Positions 9,587 through 20,634 of a stretch of DNA of 64,000 bases are shown in pieces; positions within the stretch are counted from its first letter, which is position 1; each line of letters opens with the position of its first letter. The translations under genes and the position numbers were made by a program. Source of the DNA: Tetrapyrgos nigripes (Eukaryota; Basidiomycota; Agaricomycetes; Agaricales; Campanellaceae); assembly GCA_013368315.1 (NCBI GenBank), contig JAACJM010000103.1, forward strand, positions 62,001-126,000, read 5' to 3'. The notes beneath the pieces were generated by a model. It saw only the letters and a list, made by a program, of their open reading frames with translations. It ran no database searches and was not told the DNA's origin.

Positions 9587-12490
9587 CTAGTGATCACCAA
9601 CACCACCAACAACGCCGACACCTATACCCATACTGACACCTACACCTACGCCGACACCCTCTCCACTCCCTTCCCTCTCCCTTTGTCTCTTCGTACCCAA
9701 CTGATAAATCCTCAAGACGTCTTTCCTTGTCTTAGTTCGCGTCGTAGTAGATGTTCTACTTTGGACCCTAGTTCCTCCGTTTCCATTTCCTATCGGAATC
9801 GCACGCGCACTCGTACCCATACCCGCACTCGGATTCATATTCACGTCTGACGCAGAAGCATCCCGTCTCGTCTCCTCTGCCAAACCTAATGCTAAAGCCA
9901 TTAACGAGGTCGAGGTTGAGGCTATCTGCGTTTGAGTTTGCGTCTGCGGCTCCAGAATAGGTTCTGACCCAACCACGGTGTCTCTCACAGACGCAGTCAC
10001 ACCCATACTCGTACCCGGCTCCATCACATCTTCTCCAACGCCTACACCCAATCCTACGTCCCCATCAAACGACTCAAACCCACTCCCCAAAATCTCCTTA
10101 ACCCTTCCCCACTCCCCACTCCCCCGGTTAGCAAACAACCCAATGCCCACACTTTTCACTCCCCTAAATCTCGTAGAATGTAGAACACCCGCGAGAGATC
10201 TCCATCCACTCGTAGGAAGTTTTTTAGGATCGATGAAGAGGTCGATGGTTAGTGAGAGGAGGGGGGAGATTGTTTCTGGTTCAGGTTGAAGAAGTTGTCG
10301 ACGGAAGGAATGGATAGAGCGCAGAGAAGAATGAGAGGGCATTGGGCGTAGAGAAGTATGGAGAGAGGTGTGTGAAGGTCGAGTATGTAACGAATGTAGA
10401 GATGCATGCGATGGCATTGGGTGGAGAGAGACTTGAGATGGGACGGCATGATGAAAATTATACACTGAATGGTTACGAAGCGAATGCAAAGAAGAGTTGG
10501 AGGGCATAGGCCGCAATGGGAGTGATGAAGGCGCGAAAGAAGCCGTCGAGGGCTGGTGATGTAGGTGTATGCCCGTGTTCGAGTTATACGACGAAGAGCA
10601 CAAGCAGCTGTAATATCCACACCCACAACCTGAGCATACTCCTACTCCAGATGGAGAGCCGTAGCCCCAGCCAAAACCACCGTCAAACCCGCCGCTGCCT
10701 CCAAAACCAAACCCACCGCCAGAGCCGAAACTATAGCTGGAAGACCATTCATACAACGAATTGTTATCGAAATCGAAATCGAGACCTTCGGGTTCACATT
10801 CACGTTCATATTCGGAAGCAAGTATCGAAGACGGAAGAGAAGAGAGAAGGGTTGCAGCCCATGTGAGGGCTGTGGGGGATTCTTCTAGGGTGAGGTGGAT
10901 GGTGTGGAGACGGGGGTTGTTGGAAAGGGAGAGGGGTTGGACTGTATATGTGCGTTTTTGATGGGTTGAGTGGGAAAGAAAAGGGAAGAGAGGCATGATT
11001 AGCGTTATTTCTCTGTCCAGGCATAGAAATAAGGACAAAAAACGGCAAAGTAAGATGGGAAAAGCGCATATATGCGGACGAAAAAAACGAGAAATAGGCA
11101 ATGGGACGGTGGAAAGAGGGCATGTAGCGCATTATATGTGTACACATTGACAAAATAAGGCACAAACACACGACGAGAAAGGTGCATATATACGAACGAT
11201 TGAGACAGACAATCGAAGAAAGGAACCAAACCAGAGAAGGAGAAAGTAAAACTCACCACCTAATGGCCCTGGCTTCAAATGAAATCTCTCCAAGGACGCG
11301 CCCAATGCATTGAGTAGTCGCTGAATAGACTTGTCATTAGAATGCGCGATGCGAACGTGCTTCAACGCGCTCAAATCCACGACAAGTTTATATTCCTGGG
11401 CCGGGGTAGGGCAAGGGGAGTCCCTCGTGTCCTCCGGACGCGTGTTTTCCGCGTTTTCGACATCCTGGTGGTCCTCTGCAGTAGACGAAGGTCTCTGAGA
11501 AAGAAGCCAATTTCCAAAGTAGGTACAATCCACGTAGTCCATGATGAGTGATTCGAGTTTGAGAGGTCGTGAAGAAGGCCCGGGTCCCGGTGCGGATATC
11601 GGGTCAGAGGTGGCGGGAGAAGAAGATGGTGTATGTATGGGCGATTCCGCGTTTGGATTCATGCTTTCCGTATCCGACTCGTAGCCACCCTCCGAGTCCC
11701 AATCCGTATCTGAACCAGAGTCGATATCCGAATCCGAATCTGGCGGCATATCGTTCTGGTTCTGACTGTCGACCTGTCCAATTCCTATTCCATGTCCCTG
11801 TCCCTGAACGTGGAACCCAACCCCAACCCCAACCCCAACCCCAGCCCCAACCCCAGTACCTGGGCCACTAATTCTGTCTTCTTCATTCTCTTCTCCCAGC
11901 TTGATAGACCAAAGTGCCAAAGCTTTCAGGTTCGCACATCCTCTCAACAACTTCTCGAACCCCTTTATATCCGGAAATTCCCAAGATTGTAATCGCATGT
12001 ACACGAGACTCGGAAGGCGTAACACGTTGCATATGGCGTCTCTGAGTGAAGAGGGCAGGACATCCCATTCCAAGCTTGTATCTGACGCGAAGTCAAATTT
12101 GCGCAGATGTGTGAGAAGGTTGAGGAGAGGAGGTAAGGATGGTTCGGAAAAGACCCAGCTGGGGTGGTATTCCTCGTCCTCCTCGACTACAACGTTATAA
12201 GCAGGAGAGCCAGAGCAGAGCTGCAAGTCATGTATGTGGTGTATGACTTCCGGTGAAGAAGTCAAGAGATGGTAGAGACGAAGAGAGGGGCGATGGGAGG
12301 TAGAGCGGGGAATGTTGAGACGGACTTTGTTGAAGAGATGGAGACGGCTTGAAGGCAGCCATGCCCGACAGACTAGAGAGCAGTTTCTGAGGGTCTGAGT
12401 ATCATGGTAGAGGTGATCGATAATGTAGTCCACCAGTTCTTGGGGAACCATCACAAGCGCGTCCTGCCATCGATCCCTCTTTATATCCAT
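9587..12490 (-). CDS. F-box protein with large low-complexity insertions
   Basis: Two exons, 12490-11257 and 10941-9587, join in phase to 862 residues. The intron is long (315 nt; donor GTGAGT, acceptor ATACAG). The N-terminal F-box reads VPQELVDYIIDHLYHDTQ, then LRNCSLVCRAWLPSSR. A beta-strand region typical of fungal F-box substrate receptors follows (LVYMRLQSWEFPDIKGF, LKALALWSIKL). F-box proteins bridge Skp1 in SCF ubiquitin ligases to substrates. Between and after these parts are Gly-Val runs, an acidic S/D-rich stretch and Gly-rich segments. The first in-frame ATG is 12490; an open frame extends a few codons upstream only with GTG. The Gly-Val C-terminus may not be the true end; a further intron there cannot be excluded. 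Confidence 0.72.
11812..11871 (-). repeat. Coding hexamer repeat (Gly-Val run)
   Basis: About eight copies of CCAACC/CCCCAA-type hexamers on the + strand encode a Gly-Val run on the - strand inside the F-box exon. A second run at about 9,606-9,660 encodes the Gly-Val C-terminal tail. Confidence 0.8.
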
Positions 12491-12614
12491 CACGTGGCAG
12501 CTGGAACTCACACGCGACGCGTTTTTCGGTCCGAGTTTCTTTGTCTCCTTCCACGTCGAACGTCAAAGAACTAGTGACACGCTTTTTTTGAGGCGCGTAA
12601 AACGCGTCTTTAGA

Positions 12615-12805
12615 ATGGCCATACGCGCCACGCCCAGGACAGTCGTCAAGGTGGAGAAAGTGGGGTACCAGATCAATACTAGTAAACGCAGGTGAGTAAT
12701 AGCCGTGCTTACCTCTCCATACCCAGATGTATGCGTTCTCTCCTCAAACAAAGTATATGCATGATACCACTTTGCTGCGACGTCGCCTCTGGAGTGGTTG
12801 ACTAG
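12615..12805 (+). CDS. Small two-exon ORF of unknown function (doubtful)
   Basis: ATG at 12615 opens MAIRATPRTVVKVEKVGYQI and continues to a canonical donor (AG|GTGAGT, 12693). With the acceptor CCCAG ending at 12727 it reads on for about 25 codons to TAG at 12805. It is divergent from the F-box gene by 124 bp. No family is recognised. It could be a fragment of a longer gene, a 5' exon, or chance. The donor and acceptor quality is the only support. Confidence 0.22.
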
Positions 12806-13714
12806 CTTTGCTGCTCGTCTGTAGTGCTAGGTGAGCTGCAGATCTAAATTTCCGTTGAAGTAGCCCATAGTCTGAACTACGCCAGTGTAACTACCTGAAG
12901 CCTATATATCACAACCACGTCTCTCGTAAGTATATTTCTAATTGCTGAGCCTCGTTCCCTTCATGAACTTGAAATCTCTTTTCAAAATCAAAGCTGAACA
13001 CTGCCAGCCTCCCGTACATACTCGTATATATCACTGCCATCAGCGATCGGGGTCTCCTCGTGACACGAACCTAGACAAAGCCGAGTGACAAAGCCCCGAT
13101 AAAAAGGTAAAATGTAAAATCTCCAAGGAGCCCCAAGACTGTAATATGTCGGTGCGGGCCACTGTATACAGCGGCAGGTACGAGTCCTCATCCCATTGCA
13201 CAAAATGCAATAGACTCTGAAGAGGTAGATGTGGGTCATGGACTGGGCACTGGTCACTGGTCACTAGTTCGTTGCTCGACGAAAGTTGACGGAGAATTTG
13301 CGGAGAAGCTTGGTGCCGAGTCTGCCGAGCTTACGTAATAGGATATATTTTCCCGGGATACGAAAAATGCGGCCATTTGAGCTCACAATAAGACTCGTCC
13401 TATAAATAGGACTCGTAACAACCACGTACCTCCGAATTCGCCTTTCAATTTGAGCTCCAACTTCGGGCCCTACTTATTCGACATCGGATAATCATATACG
13501 AGGACAAGGGTTTATGTTAACCAGGACCGCCATTGAATCACCTTCATCAACCCTCGCGGCCGCATTGCCAGCAATACGCTACCTCGTGCGCTTATGTAGC
13601 TTAACTTGCGTCACAAAGTCCTCGCTATAAATCTCCTGGAGCTCAAATGTTCTAAGCGAAAAACGCCAATCCTTTCTTCCTTCCTTTTATCTTTATTCCT
13701 ATCTATGCCCTCCA
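12806..13714. other. Intergenic region and 5' region of the membrane-protein gene
   Basis: No supported ORF. Open stretches at 12,988-13,264 on the - strand have no motif. The tail (13,380-13,700) is likely promoter and 5' UTR; a CTATAAAT sequence near 13,400 (TCCTATAAATAGG, a near palindrome) is a possible TATA element. Confidence 0.35.
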
Positions 13715-15400
13715 ATGTCCCGACCATTCTGCCCTGCTGAACTCTTTCTAACGGGTTCTCAAGCCAGGGACAAGTTGCTAGCTCCCCTTTCATCTGAGTC
13801 CCTCTCTTTGGTTATCCGGTCATGGATTCTCGAGTTGGGGATTAGCTATCTATTCTATGGTATTTATGCAACTGTGGTTGTGTTCGCTATCTATGCTCAA
13901 CTGTGAGTGTTTTTTTCCGGGACTCTCGATGACTTTTCTTGCTGAACCATTCATTAAGCTCACGACAACCCAAAGCTTTCCAGAACAACGCTCAATGGGG
14001 TGTATTTATTACAACCATGATGATGTTCCTATGCTCGACTTTTTTACTGGTTTCGTTGACAAGCAACGTACTCGGTGGATTGTTATACGATAGGACGGGA
14101 ATTGCGTATGCAGTGCTGCAAAGAGTAAATGTGAGTGTCCTCGTCTTCTTCCCTCCTTCTGCTCCTTCTGTTTTTCACGAAATACGATATATCCGTACTG
14201 AGACGAACTTCCGAAACGATTCAGTATTTCTTAATTGACATAATCGTCGTATGGAGAGCATGGGCCCTATTCCCATACAACCGTTGGGTTCAGATATTAT
14301 TAATCCTTCTTATCATTGGCTCTGGCGGTAAATTCTCACTACCAGCCTTCACCTATGCCTTTCTGACCTGTCTGACCGTGCCTTTGCCTTTGCCTTTCGC
14401 CGCGCCACGTCTGCGTCTCAACTACTAGTCGGAATCTTCTTCTCCGTAAACAAAAACAAACTATTGCGACGTCGCTGCCATCTATCTCGACCACCATGGC
14501 ATCGACTCAGTTATTGGCGATATATTCGAGAGCGTTGTTCCTGTTCTTTTGACGAATTTTATCTCGACTTCTTTGGTTGGGTGGAAAGCTTGGTATGTCA
14601 TCGTGACCCTTTCTTCAATCCTTTCAAACTTTCCCATTTCGTTCATTTCGTTCGTTTTCGTTTTCGTTTTCGTTTTCATTTTTCCTTCTCCTTTTGCTCC
14701 TCAGAACCTTTCCTTTAACTATCGCTGTAATACTCACGGGCCGATTCTTTTTGTCTGTCAGGTACTATCGCAAAACCATCAAAGTCAATCTCAACAGGAG
14801 TAAAGACTCTAGGACAAGGGCGGAAAAGATTCTATTGCTCTTGATAGAGTCTGGTTTTATTTATTGCTTAATATGGGTTAGTCCTTCGAGTTCGTGCTTC
14901 GTGCTGGGATTCCTGAACCCTGGAACCCTGGTATCCTGTGCTATCCTAACAATGAAAACATACTGAACTTGAAACCTTAAACTTCCTACTTTCTAGATTG
15001 GATGGATTATGATGATTTACTCCAGAAATCTCGACATCTCGGTGTTCTATGCCGCAGCTATGCCTTTTATTGCTGTGAGTAAGCTCTTCTCGTTCAGATC
15101 ATCTGCTTAAGAGGCTTCTGGTTATGTGCTTGTGCTTATATCTTTTGCTAATCACCTTTACCTGGTCCTATGATGATTCTATCCTATGACTATGGCCACG
15201 ACATTGACTAGTCCCTCTTCCCGGTCCTAATCATCCTCCTCGCAACACACCAAGACTCCAAAGAAGAATACAACGACATGTCGTTATCTCAGTCTATAAT
15301 ATTCACCTCAGTACCCAGTGGGGCTGCTCGGACATCTGATTTTGAGCCGGAGAGTCGGAGTCGGAGTCGGAGTCAGAGTCAGACTCAAACTACTACCTAG
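13715..15400 (+). CDS. Multi-pass membrane protein of a basidiomycete-specific type (one frame break)
   Basis: Seven exons: 13715-13902, 13959-14130, 14225-14327, 14429-14592, 14762-14876, 14997-15074 and 15212-15400, about 336 residues. Hydrophobic segments occur in each exon: YLFYGIYATVVVFAIYAQL, VFITTMMMFLCSTFLLVS, FLIDIIVVWRAW, VQILLILLIIG, VPVLLTNFISTSLVG, ILLLLIESGFIYCLIW and FPVLIILLATH. This suggests seven TM helices. Motifs DIIVVWRAWALFPYNRW and LDHHGIDSVIGDI recur in uncharacterised Agaricomycete integral membrane proteins of this layout. The C-terminus ends in an S-R/S-Q repeat. Exon 4 begins in a different frame from its conserved end: one base is off in the A-rich run at 14,446-14,462. 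Function is unknown. Confidence 0.68.
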
Positions 15401-15880
15401 ACTCGATGCCATTCTTCTTCCCCTCCTCCTCCTCGTCAGAGACATTGCAGGTGTCAAGTATAACAAGTACGACAAGTACCAGTCATACACTTGCGTCGGA
15501 AGGAGAATTCGTTTTTTCGCGTCAACTCTATTTCAATAGGTCGAATAGGCCTTGATTTGTCTTGTCCAAACCTGAATATGCCGGTGCAGGCTGTATCACT
15601 TGTGTGTAGGCATAGGTTGTAAATCTCATTGTAATATTGCATACCATAATACATCTCATTCTCAGTCAAAGTCAAATTTCGAAAAGAACCAGCGTAGACA
15701 GTGGAAAGGGAGAATATGAAAGTGGAGTGTGTGAGGATGCAACAGAGGAGCCTCTCCTGCGGATGTCGTTTAAGTTGTCGACGACCCAGACAAACAAATC
15801 AAAAAAAGCAACAAGTTCCGCATTACGCGAAACTTCGACGACCTTCCACCGACTCGACATTGAATCTCAAATGCATAGTA

Positions 15881-16513
15881 CTAGTCCGAACACCCCGTGA
15901 ACAACAACAACACAAATGCACCCAGCGTAAACCACACTGCATTCCCCAACGTCGCCGATCCAGCTGCAGAATCCAGCCGATTTATCCTCGATTTAGCAGC
16001 GCTAAAATAAAGCGATATCAAACGCGAATGCAACCAATGTCAACATGGACGTGAATCCTGAAGTGCAGGTGTTGCATGGTGCAGCGAGCATTCCGAAACC
16101 TGCTGAGAGAAGGGCTAGACAGCCGGCGACGAGATAAAGCGCGAGGGCGCATGTGAGCCACCGTACAGCGATTTGGGGGATTTGGAAATGCGGGTCGTGG
16201 TTCCCGACGAGCTGGCTAATCTCTGCCGGATGAATGGAGAAGGGTAGTCGTCAAACTGATGTCCAATGTGAAAAAGGTAGTAGCACGCACCCAACTGATA
16301 CCCAATCCGAGGTTTTGAACAGATAAGTAGTAGTCCCGTTCACAAGCTCAAGACAAAACCCCAAAGTACCAAACGTTATCGTGCCATTTTTTCCATGGTC
16401 TGAAAGGCCGCTTTTAGGAAATACACGTATTTGAAGTAGGGAACGCAGGAGACTATTCCAAAGAGGATTGCAGCCGCTAGGGTTGTTAGAGAACCAGGGA
16501 TTGCAGCTCGCAT
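15881..16513 (-). pseudogene. SUR7/PalI-like four-TM membrane protein, frame-broken
   Basis: ATG 16513 opens MRAAIPGSLTTLAAAILFGIV, a first TM segment, then PYFKYVYFLK. A -1 break lies at 16,408-16,415 in an A-run. The match resumes as GTITFGTLGFCLELVNGTT, the conserved extracellular W/G-L-G-x-C motif type of this family. A likely intron starts at GTGCGTGC (about 16,292) and ends near 16,226. Later TM segments are WLTCALALYLVAGCLALL, MLTLVAFAFDIAL and VWFTLGAFVLLLFTGC. A second break lies at 16,003-16,014. Related proteins sit in the fungal plasma membrane. Either a decaying gene or one with two assembly indels. Confidence 0.55.
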
Positions 16514-16982
16514 GATGGAACAAAAGCTAGAAAAGAGAAAGAGAAAGTAGTGAACTCTAAGCCTGAAGGCCTGAAGACTGAGCGTGCTTATAACGGAGGG
16601 TTTCAGATGCAGTTACAGCATGAAGCTAGAAAATCAATCGCCGTGACTGTCAGGTGCAAAAGAAGCACCCAAAAAAGGAAAGTGGGACGCCTAGGCCAAA
16701 TCCAATATCCCTGTCTTGCTTTTCGTGGAACAAAAATCTACTTCTTCAGCCTAGTCCATACCTACGATCTAGGGATCACCAGACTTAATGGAGCACGCTC
16801 TAAGGTGTCAAACTTGAAGGCAGCTCGTAGTAAATAAGAAACAATTTTCCATTGAAACTCTGAAAACACTGTACACAACATAAGAAGTCAGAAAACCCAA
16901 GTAACTTCAGAAAAATTTAGCATAGAGGTACAACGGCCCGTGCTTTGGGGTACATTGCGAACAGATTGCGATTCGTCCAAAT
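16514..16982. other. Spacer and 3' UTR of hydrophobin 1
   Basis: Holds the start of the segmental duplication (from about 16,767). The last part is the 3' UTR of the hydrophobin gene, which is conserved in the second copy at 51,419-51,634 and, more diverged, at about 42,470-42,744. Confidence 0.5.
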
Positions 16983-17535
16983 TTAGAGGCTGACGGGAAC
17001 ACAACCAATAGCGATGAGACCCTTCTGCGATAAACAAATCAGCATATGCGTTTCCGAGTCTCAAGTAGCAGCAAGAACTTACAAAGTTGTTATTCTCACA
17101 GCAAACTGGATGAGCCGAGCAAGAGCCTCCACCAGCACCAATGACGGTGATAGGAGAGCAGGTGACACCGACAAGAACGTTGAGATCCTGAATGACGACG
17201 CCCAAAAGACCGAGGAGGGGAGTGACGGCTGAAGAGCCAGCCTGGTAAGAGAAAGGAAGTTAATTAGCCTGAGCTGCGAGGAAGGTAGGTTCTCTTTACT
17301 GACCTTGTCAACGCTGTTGCAGCATTGGATAGGACCAGTGTTGCACTGGCTGGCTGGCTCAGTGACGGTAGTTGGTGGCTGTCAAAATCATGTCAGCTCG
17401 CTTTTATCAACATCGACCGCGACGAGTGCTCACAGCAGTCACCGTGACGGTCGTGGTCACTGGTGGATTCCCTGTGGCGACCGCAAGGTTGGCGGCGATA
17501 GCAGCAAAGAAGAGAGTAGAGATGCAAGAGAACAT
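16983..17535 (-). CDS. Class I hydrophobin (copy 1)
   Basis: Four exons: 17535-17434, 17378-17304, 17241-17083 and 17024-16983, 125 residues. A signal peptide ([20 protein letters not shown]) precedes a Thr/Pro/Val linker. The eight-cysteine pattern is [11 protein letters not shown] (C-x6-CC), [13 protein letters not shown] (C-x5-CC) and IAIGCVPV. The wide, hydrophobic loop between Cys3 and Cys4 is typical of class I. Hydrophobins are secreted, self-assemble at air-water interfaces and coat aerial hyphae and fruit bodies. Intron positions and phases match the second copy. A TATA-like box lies about 65 bp upstream of the ATG. This copy is intact and probably functional. Confidence 0.92.
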
Positions 17536-17599
17536 GTTGTAGAGCGACTTCAGAGGAGTTGTGAGGAACTGTCTGTGTTGGTTTGGGGAAAGGCAGAGG

Positions 17600-17608
17600 T
17601 TTTATAGC
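17600..17608 (-). promoter_or_regulatory. TATA-like box of hydrophobin 1
   Basis: GCTATAAAA on the - strand, about 65 bp upstream of the start codon. The same sequence precedes hydrophobin 2. Confidence 0.6.
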
Positions 17609-18462
17609 ATTCTTGATTGAATGGTTTGCGAGAAAAAATTCTATTCCTAGGCACGGGACATAGACGAATTTTTTGGCATGTTAGTATGCGTCATGGAGCA
17701 GAGAACGAGGACCTGATGAGATCATAACGGAGACAGGAACGCCCATTGCCAGTTAGTATGCGTCATAGAGCAGAGAAAGAGAAAGAGGGCTCGAAAACAT
17801 CAAAGACAGATATCTGTCCCTCGGAGTTTCAACGATGAATGAACACCGAGTTGCATGCAACACCCAAAGGGTAGATCCAGGAGAACATGACGTCGAGGAA
17901 TTCTTTTCCTTCAAGTTCAGTTGCTGCTTGAGAAGCCAAGTCCAAAGGTTGGCACTAGCTCTGATGCGAGCCGTCGTGTTTTACATTTGAGGACGGAATA
18001 GACGTCGGTTCTCGAAAGCACAGTGCAGTCCTGGAGATGTTGGAGACGAGGACCTCTCGCCGAGAGAGGCTTCATAGTCTTTCAGAGCATTGCAGTAGAC
18101 AAGTCGTAGAATACACTTCGGTTCCGGCGTGTCTGAGAAATTCATGGTTTGCACAAGTTGCAGCCTTTGCAATTACTTTCACAACCACCATCATAAGGTA
18201 CCAGGCAGTGACAGACCTCTACAAGAAACCGTGAGTCAGTGGTGGCTGAGGGCCAGAAATGGATTAATTAGTGTTGACCATTATTTACTGAAATGCGGAC
18301 GTACATCGCCTCGAGGAAAACTGAACTGTGCATGTGTCCCCCGCATTGGAACCTGAAACCCTCCTGTTGACGTCGAGGACATAATTACCATCATACGGAG
18401 AAACTACACCTGCGCTGGAATTGCATTGACATTACGTGCCTGTGTCCGACTGACGCTACAGC
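17609..18462. other. Spacer between hydrophobin 1 and REX4 copy 1
   Basis: Promoter side of the hydrophobin. It contains a short direct repeat, AGTATGCGTCATGGAGCAGAGAA-like, at about 17,683 and 17,755. Small ORFs (18,037-18,234 +; 17,981-18,172 -) also occur in the other copy, but that follows from the recent duplication. No gene is supported. Confidence 0.45.
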
Positions 18463-20577
18463 CTAAGAGAAAACTTTGATCCCTTGGCACTTGTACCCCC
18501 CCGAGCCCGAGTCCAAGCCTCCCAACTCCTTCCACCACGGATCTTTCACAGCAGAATTTTTTTGCGATGCACCAGAACCAGCACCAGCGGTACCTCCCCT
18601 CGCTTTCCCTCTGTCATTCTCCACTTTTCCCTTCTGCCGCACAATCGTAGACAACCCAGAACTCACGCCTTTCCTTCCACCTCCCGCGAATTCCTTCTGT
18701 TTCTTGGGCTTCTTCGACGACTTCGACGACAGTCCCGAAGAAAGGCCACGGCCTTCCTCATCGTCTGCATTTTCATCTTCATCGTCGTCATCGTCGTCTT
18801 CCTCGCCTGCTGCCAGTGGCACTTTTCTCTTTTTCCCTTTATCTTTATCTTTCTTCTTCATCTTTTCCTTGTCTTCCCGTTCGCCATCTCCAGCAGGCTC
18901 AGGGGTCTTTCCTTTAGCAGCCGCGTTTGCTGATAGTAGGGTAGCCGCCTGAATCCCAAGACTACTCTTCTCCCATTCTTTTCTATGTAGGCGGTAGACA
19001 CCCATGGTGGCGCGTGCATCGGTCAACTAGAATGATGAAGGGCGTCAATGAGATGATTAATAAGAGGATAGACGGACGGATGAACGAGCACTGGCGAAAA
19101 AAGAAGGAAAAAAAATATACATACACTCGAGTGTTCTCCCTCCTGAATGGAGACATCCAACTCTTGCTTTACTAGATTCCTTAGTGCGACGTATTTGCTT
19201 TTGACGACTTTGTATTTCTCAGTGAAGTATTGGGTATCGCAGATGAGGGGACGTGGGTGAGATAAGAGCAGCACCTGTCAAGGTGAAAGGCAAAGAGGCA
19301 AGCATCAACCGCATGTCCGTGTAGAGATGATTGAGAAATAAGGGATCTATAGACGTACCTTGAGGTCGTTATAGATAGCATAGCCAATCAATATCCTGTC
19401 TTTTATCAAATTCGCAACTTGTTTCTGTATCTTGTCGAATGATTTCGCTGTACACGTTAAAAGTGACTGTAGTCAGCACAAATTCCTCGTCTAGCACACA
19501 GGCGAGATGCAATACACGCAAGGAAGAAAGGTAAAAATAAGGGGAAAAAAACAAACACACCTTTAACCATATCACTCTCACGAACCCCACTCCACTGCGT
19601 CCGATAGTCCACCACTCTTTTTGTTTGACGAATTCGTCTAAGATGACGGCGCCATGGAAATTGACAAGGGAGACTCTTGCTAAAGAAGACTCGGATCCAT
19701 CGATTCCTACACCAACCATTTGGCAGTCGAGGGCGAGGTACTTTCCAGGGCTAATGAAGTTGAAGGAGAAGAGGCATTCCAAGTGAAGGCCATGGTCGGA
19801 AAGGAGAAGCGGAAAGCAGCGAAAAGTGAAAAAAAAGGCACTGTTGAGACAAAATCTTCACTCGTGCGGAAAAGAGTACGTACTCACACACCCAGCAGTA
19901 ACCAATATCCCGTGTCCAGAAGTTAATTAGGAAACATCAAATCTCTGGTGCTCGAAAATGGATTCGAAAACTTTAAATTCCGAAGCCTCGGCAAGCGATC
20001 CGATTGGCTCGGATCCGCTTCCGATAGATTTCTGAAGCACGAAAACCTTTCGTTTCCAAATGAGTTTCCTGGTCCCTCGAAATTTTGACCTTTCTGAACT
20101 AACTTTTGGCCAATGAATATTGGTTAGTGCTGGGTGTGTCACAGCTTCTGTGCTTCCGTGTATTCCATCCTGCCAGCAATCATATCTCTCAATGCTGCTA
20201 GTGACTCTCCATTTTCCTGTCCTTCGCAGATGCCTTCTCTGAGTGCGAAACGCTTCCTTCTGCGTGAAACGGTGCACAGTAGACGATCCAGAACACTTGA
20301 AGATCCACTTCCACGAGCGAAGTCGTGTTCTGAGTCTTGCGAGAAGCTCAATTTGAAGGTAGAATTGTCCGTAACTTTTCGCTTTTTACGAGCAGGACCT
20401 TGACCATGTCCATCGCGGTCTGATGTGGACTTTTTGACGCTTTAGAGATTTTCTGCATCGCGAGATATTTAATTGACTAAAAATAGCGAGGAAATCCTTT
20501 CTGACCTTCTGTAAAGCAAGCCAGTTTGAGGACGCAAAAGATGTACCGGACTCATTGACGACGACTTTCGAGGACAT
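18463..20577 (-). pseudogene. REX4: REX4-like RNA exonuclease, copy 1 (decayed)
   Basis: DEDDh exonuclease of the REX4/REXO4 type, which in yeast acts in pre-rRNA processing in the nucleolus. Order: N-terminus MSSKVVVNESGTSFASSNW; a basic region ending MIAGRMEYTEAQK; Exo I KYLALDC-x-MVGVG; Exo II region LIKDRILIGYAIYNDLK; RDTQYF and an LxxLV stretch; Exo III-like VTDARATMGVYRLH; then a K/E/D-rich tail. Lesions: the Exo I glutamate is Gln (codon 19,720-19,722), a 4-bp deletion near 19,620 shifts the frame after VKQK, and one A is missing in the N-terminal run relative to the paralogue. A 252-bp MITE sits in the intron before the exonuclease domain. Loss of the catalytic acid plus the frameshift argue for a true pseudogene. 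Confidence 0.8.
19887..20138. mobile_element. 252-bp MITE with TIR CACACCCAGCA and TSD TCA
   Basis: Ends are CACACCCAGCAGTAACCAAT and, inverted, CACACCCAGCACTAACCAAT. It is flanked by TCA on both sides (19,884-19,886; 20,139-20,141). The REX4 paralogue has the uninterrupted sequence GTACTCACAGCTTC at this site, an empty-site control. A 3-bp TNA-type duplication fits a PIF/Harbinger-like origin. No coding capacity. Confidence 0.88.
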
Positions 20578-20634
20578 GGGTTAAGGAGCCGTGGGAATGT
20601 CCAACGCGACTGCGAGCGCCGAGGTTTCTCTAAG

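Larger units (their letters stand above)
16767..20634. repeat. Segmental duplication, copy 1 (hydrophobin + REX4 block)
   Basis: Nearly collinear with 51,419-57,509 in the same orientation. Identity starts at ATCTAGGGATCA on both sides and ends at TTTCTCTAAGGA. Differences are scattered substitutions, short indels, a 252-bp MITE present only here, and two transposons present only in the other copy. Confidence 0.9.

Noticed and set aside
9978..10866. Long + strand ORFs opposite the F-box gene
   Set aside because: They are antisense shadows of the low-complexity exon; no start context or domain.
11812..11871. CCCCAA/CCAACC hexamer run resembling a ciliate-type telomere repeat
   Set aside because: It lies in the open F-box frame on the other strand, where it encodes a Gly-Val run, and this fungus would use TTAGGG.
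18037..18234. 65-codon ORF conserved in both duplicates (also 52,700-52,897)
   Set aside because: Conservation is explained by the recent segmental duplication; no splice sites, signal or domain support a gene.
18476..18952. 158-codon + strand ORF opposite REX4 copy 1
   Set aside because: It is the complement of the K/E/D-rich tail, giving Ser/Phe-rich nonsense; the matching ORF in copy 2 differs in length.
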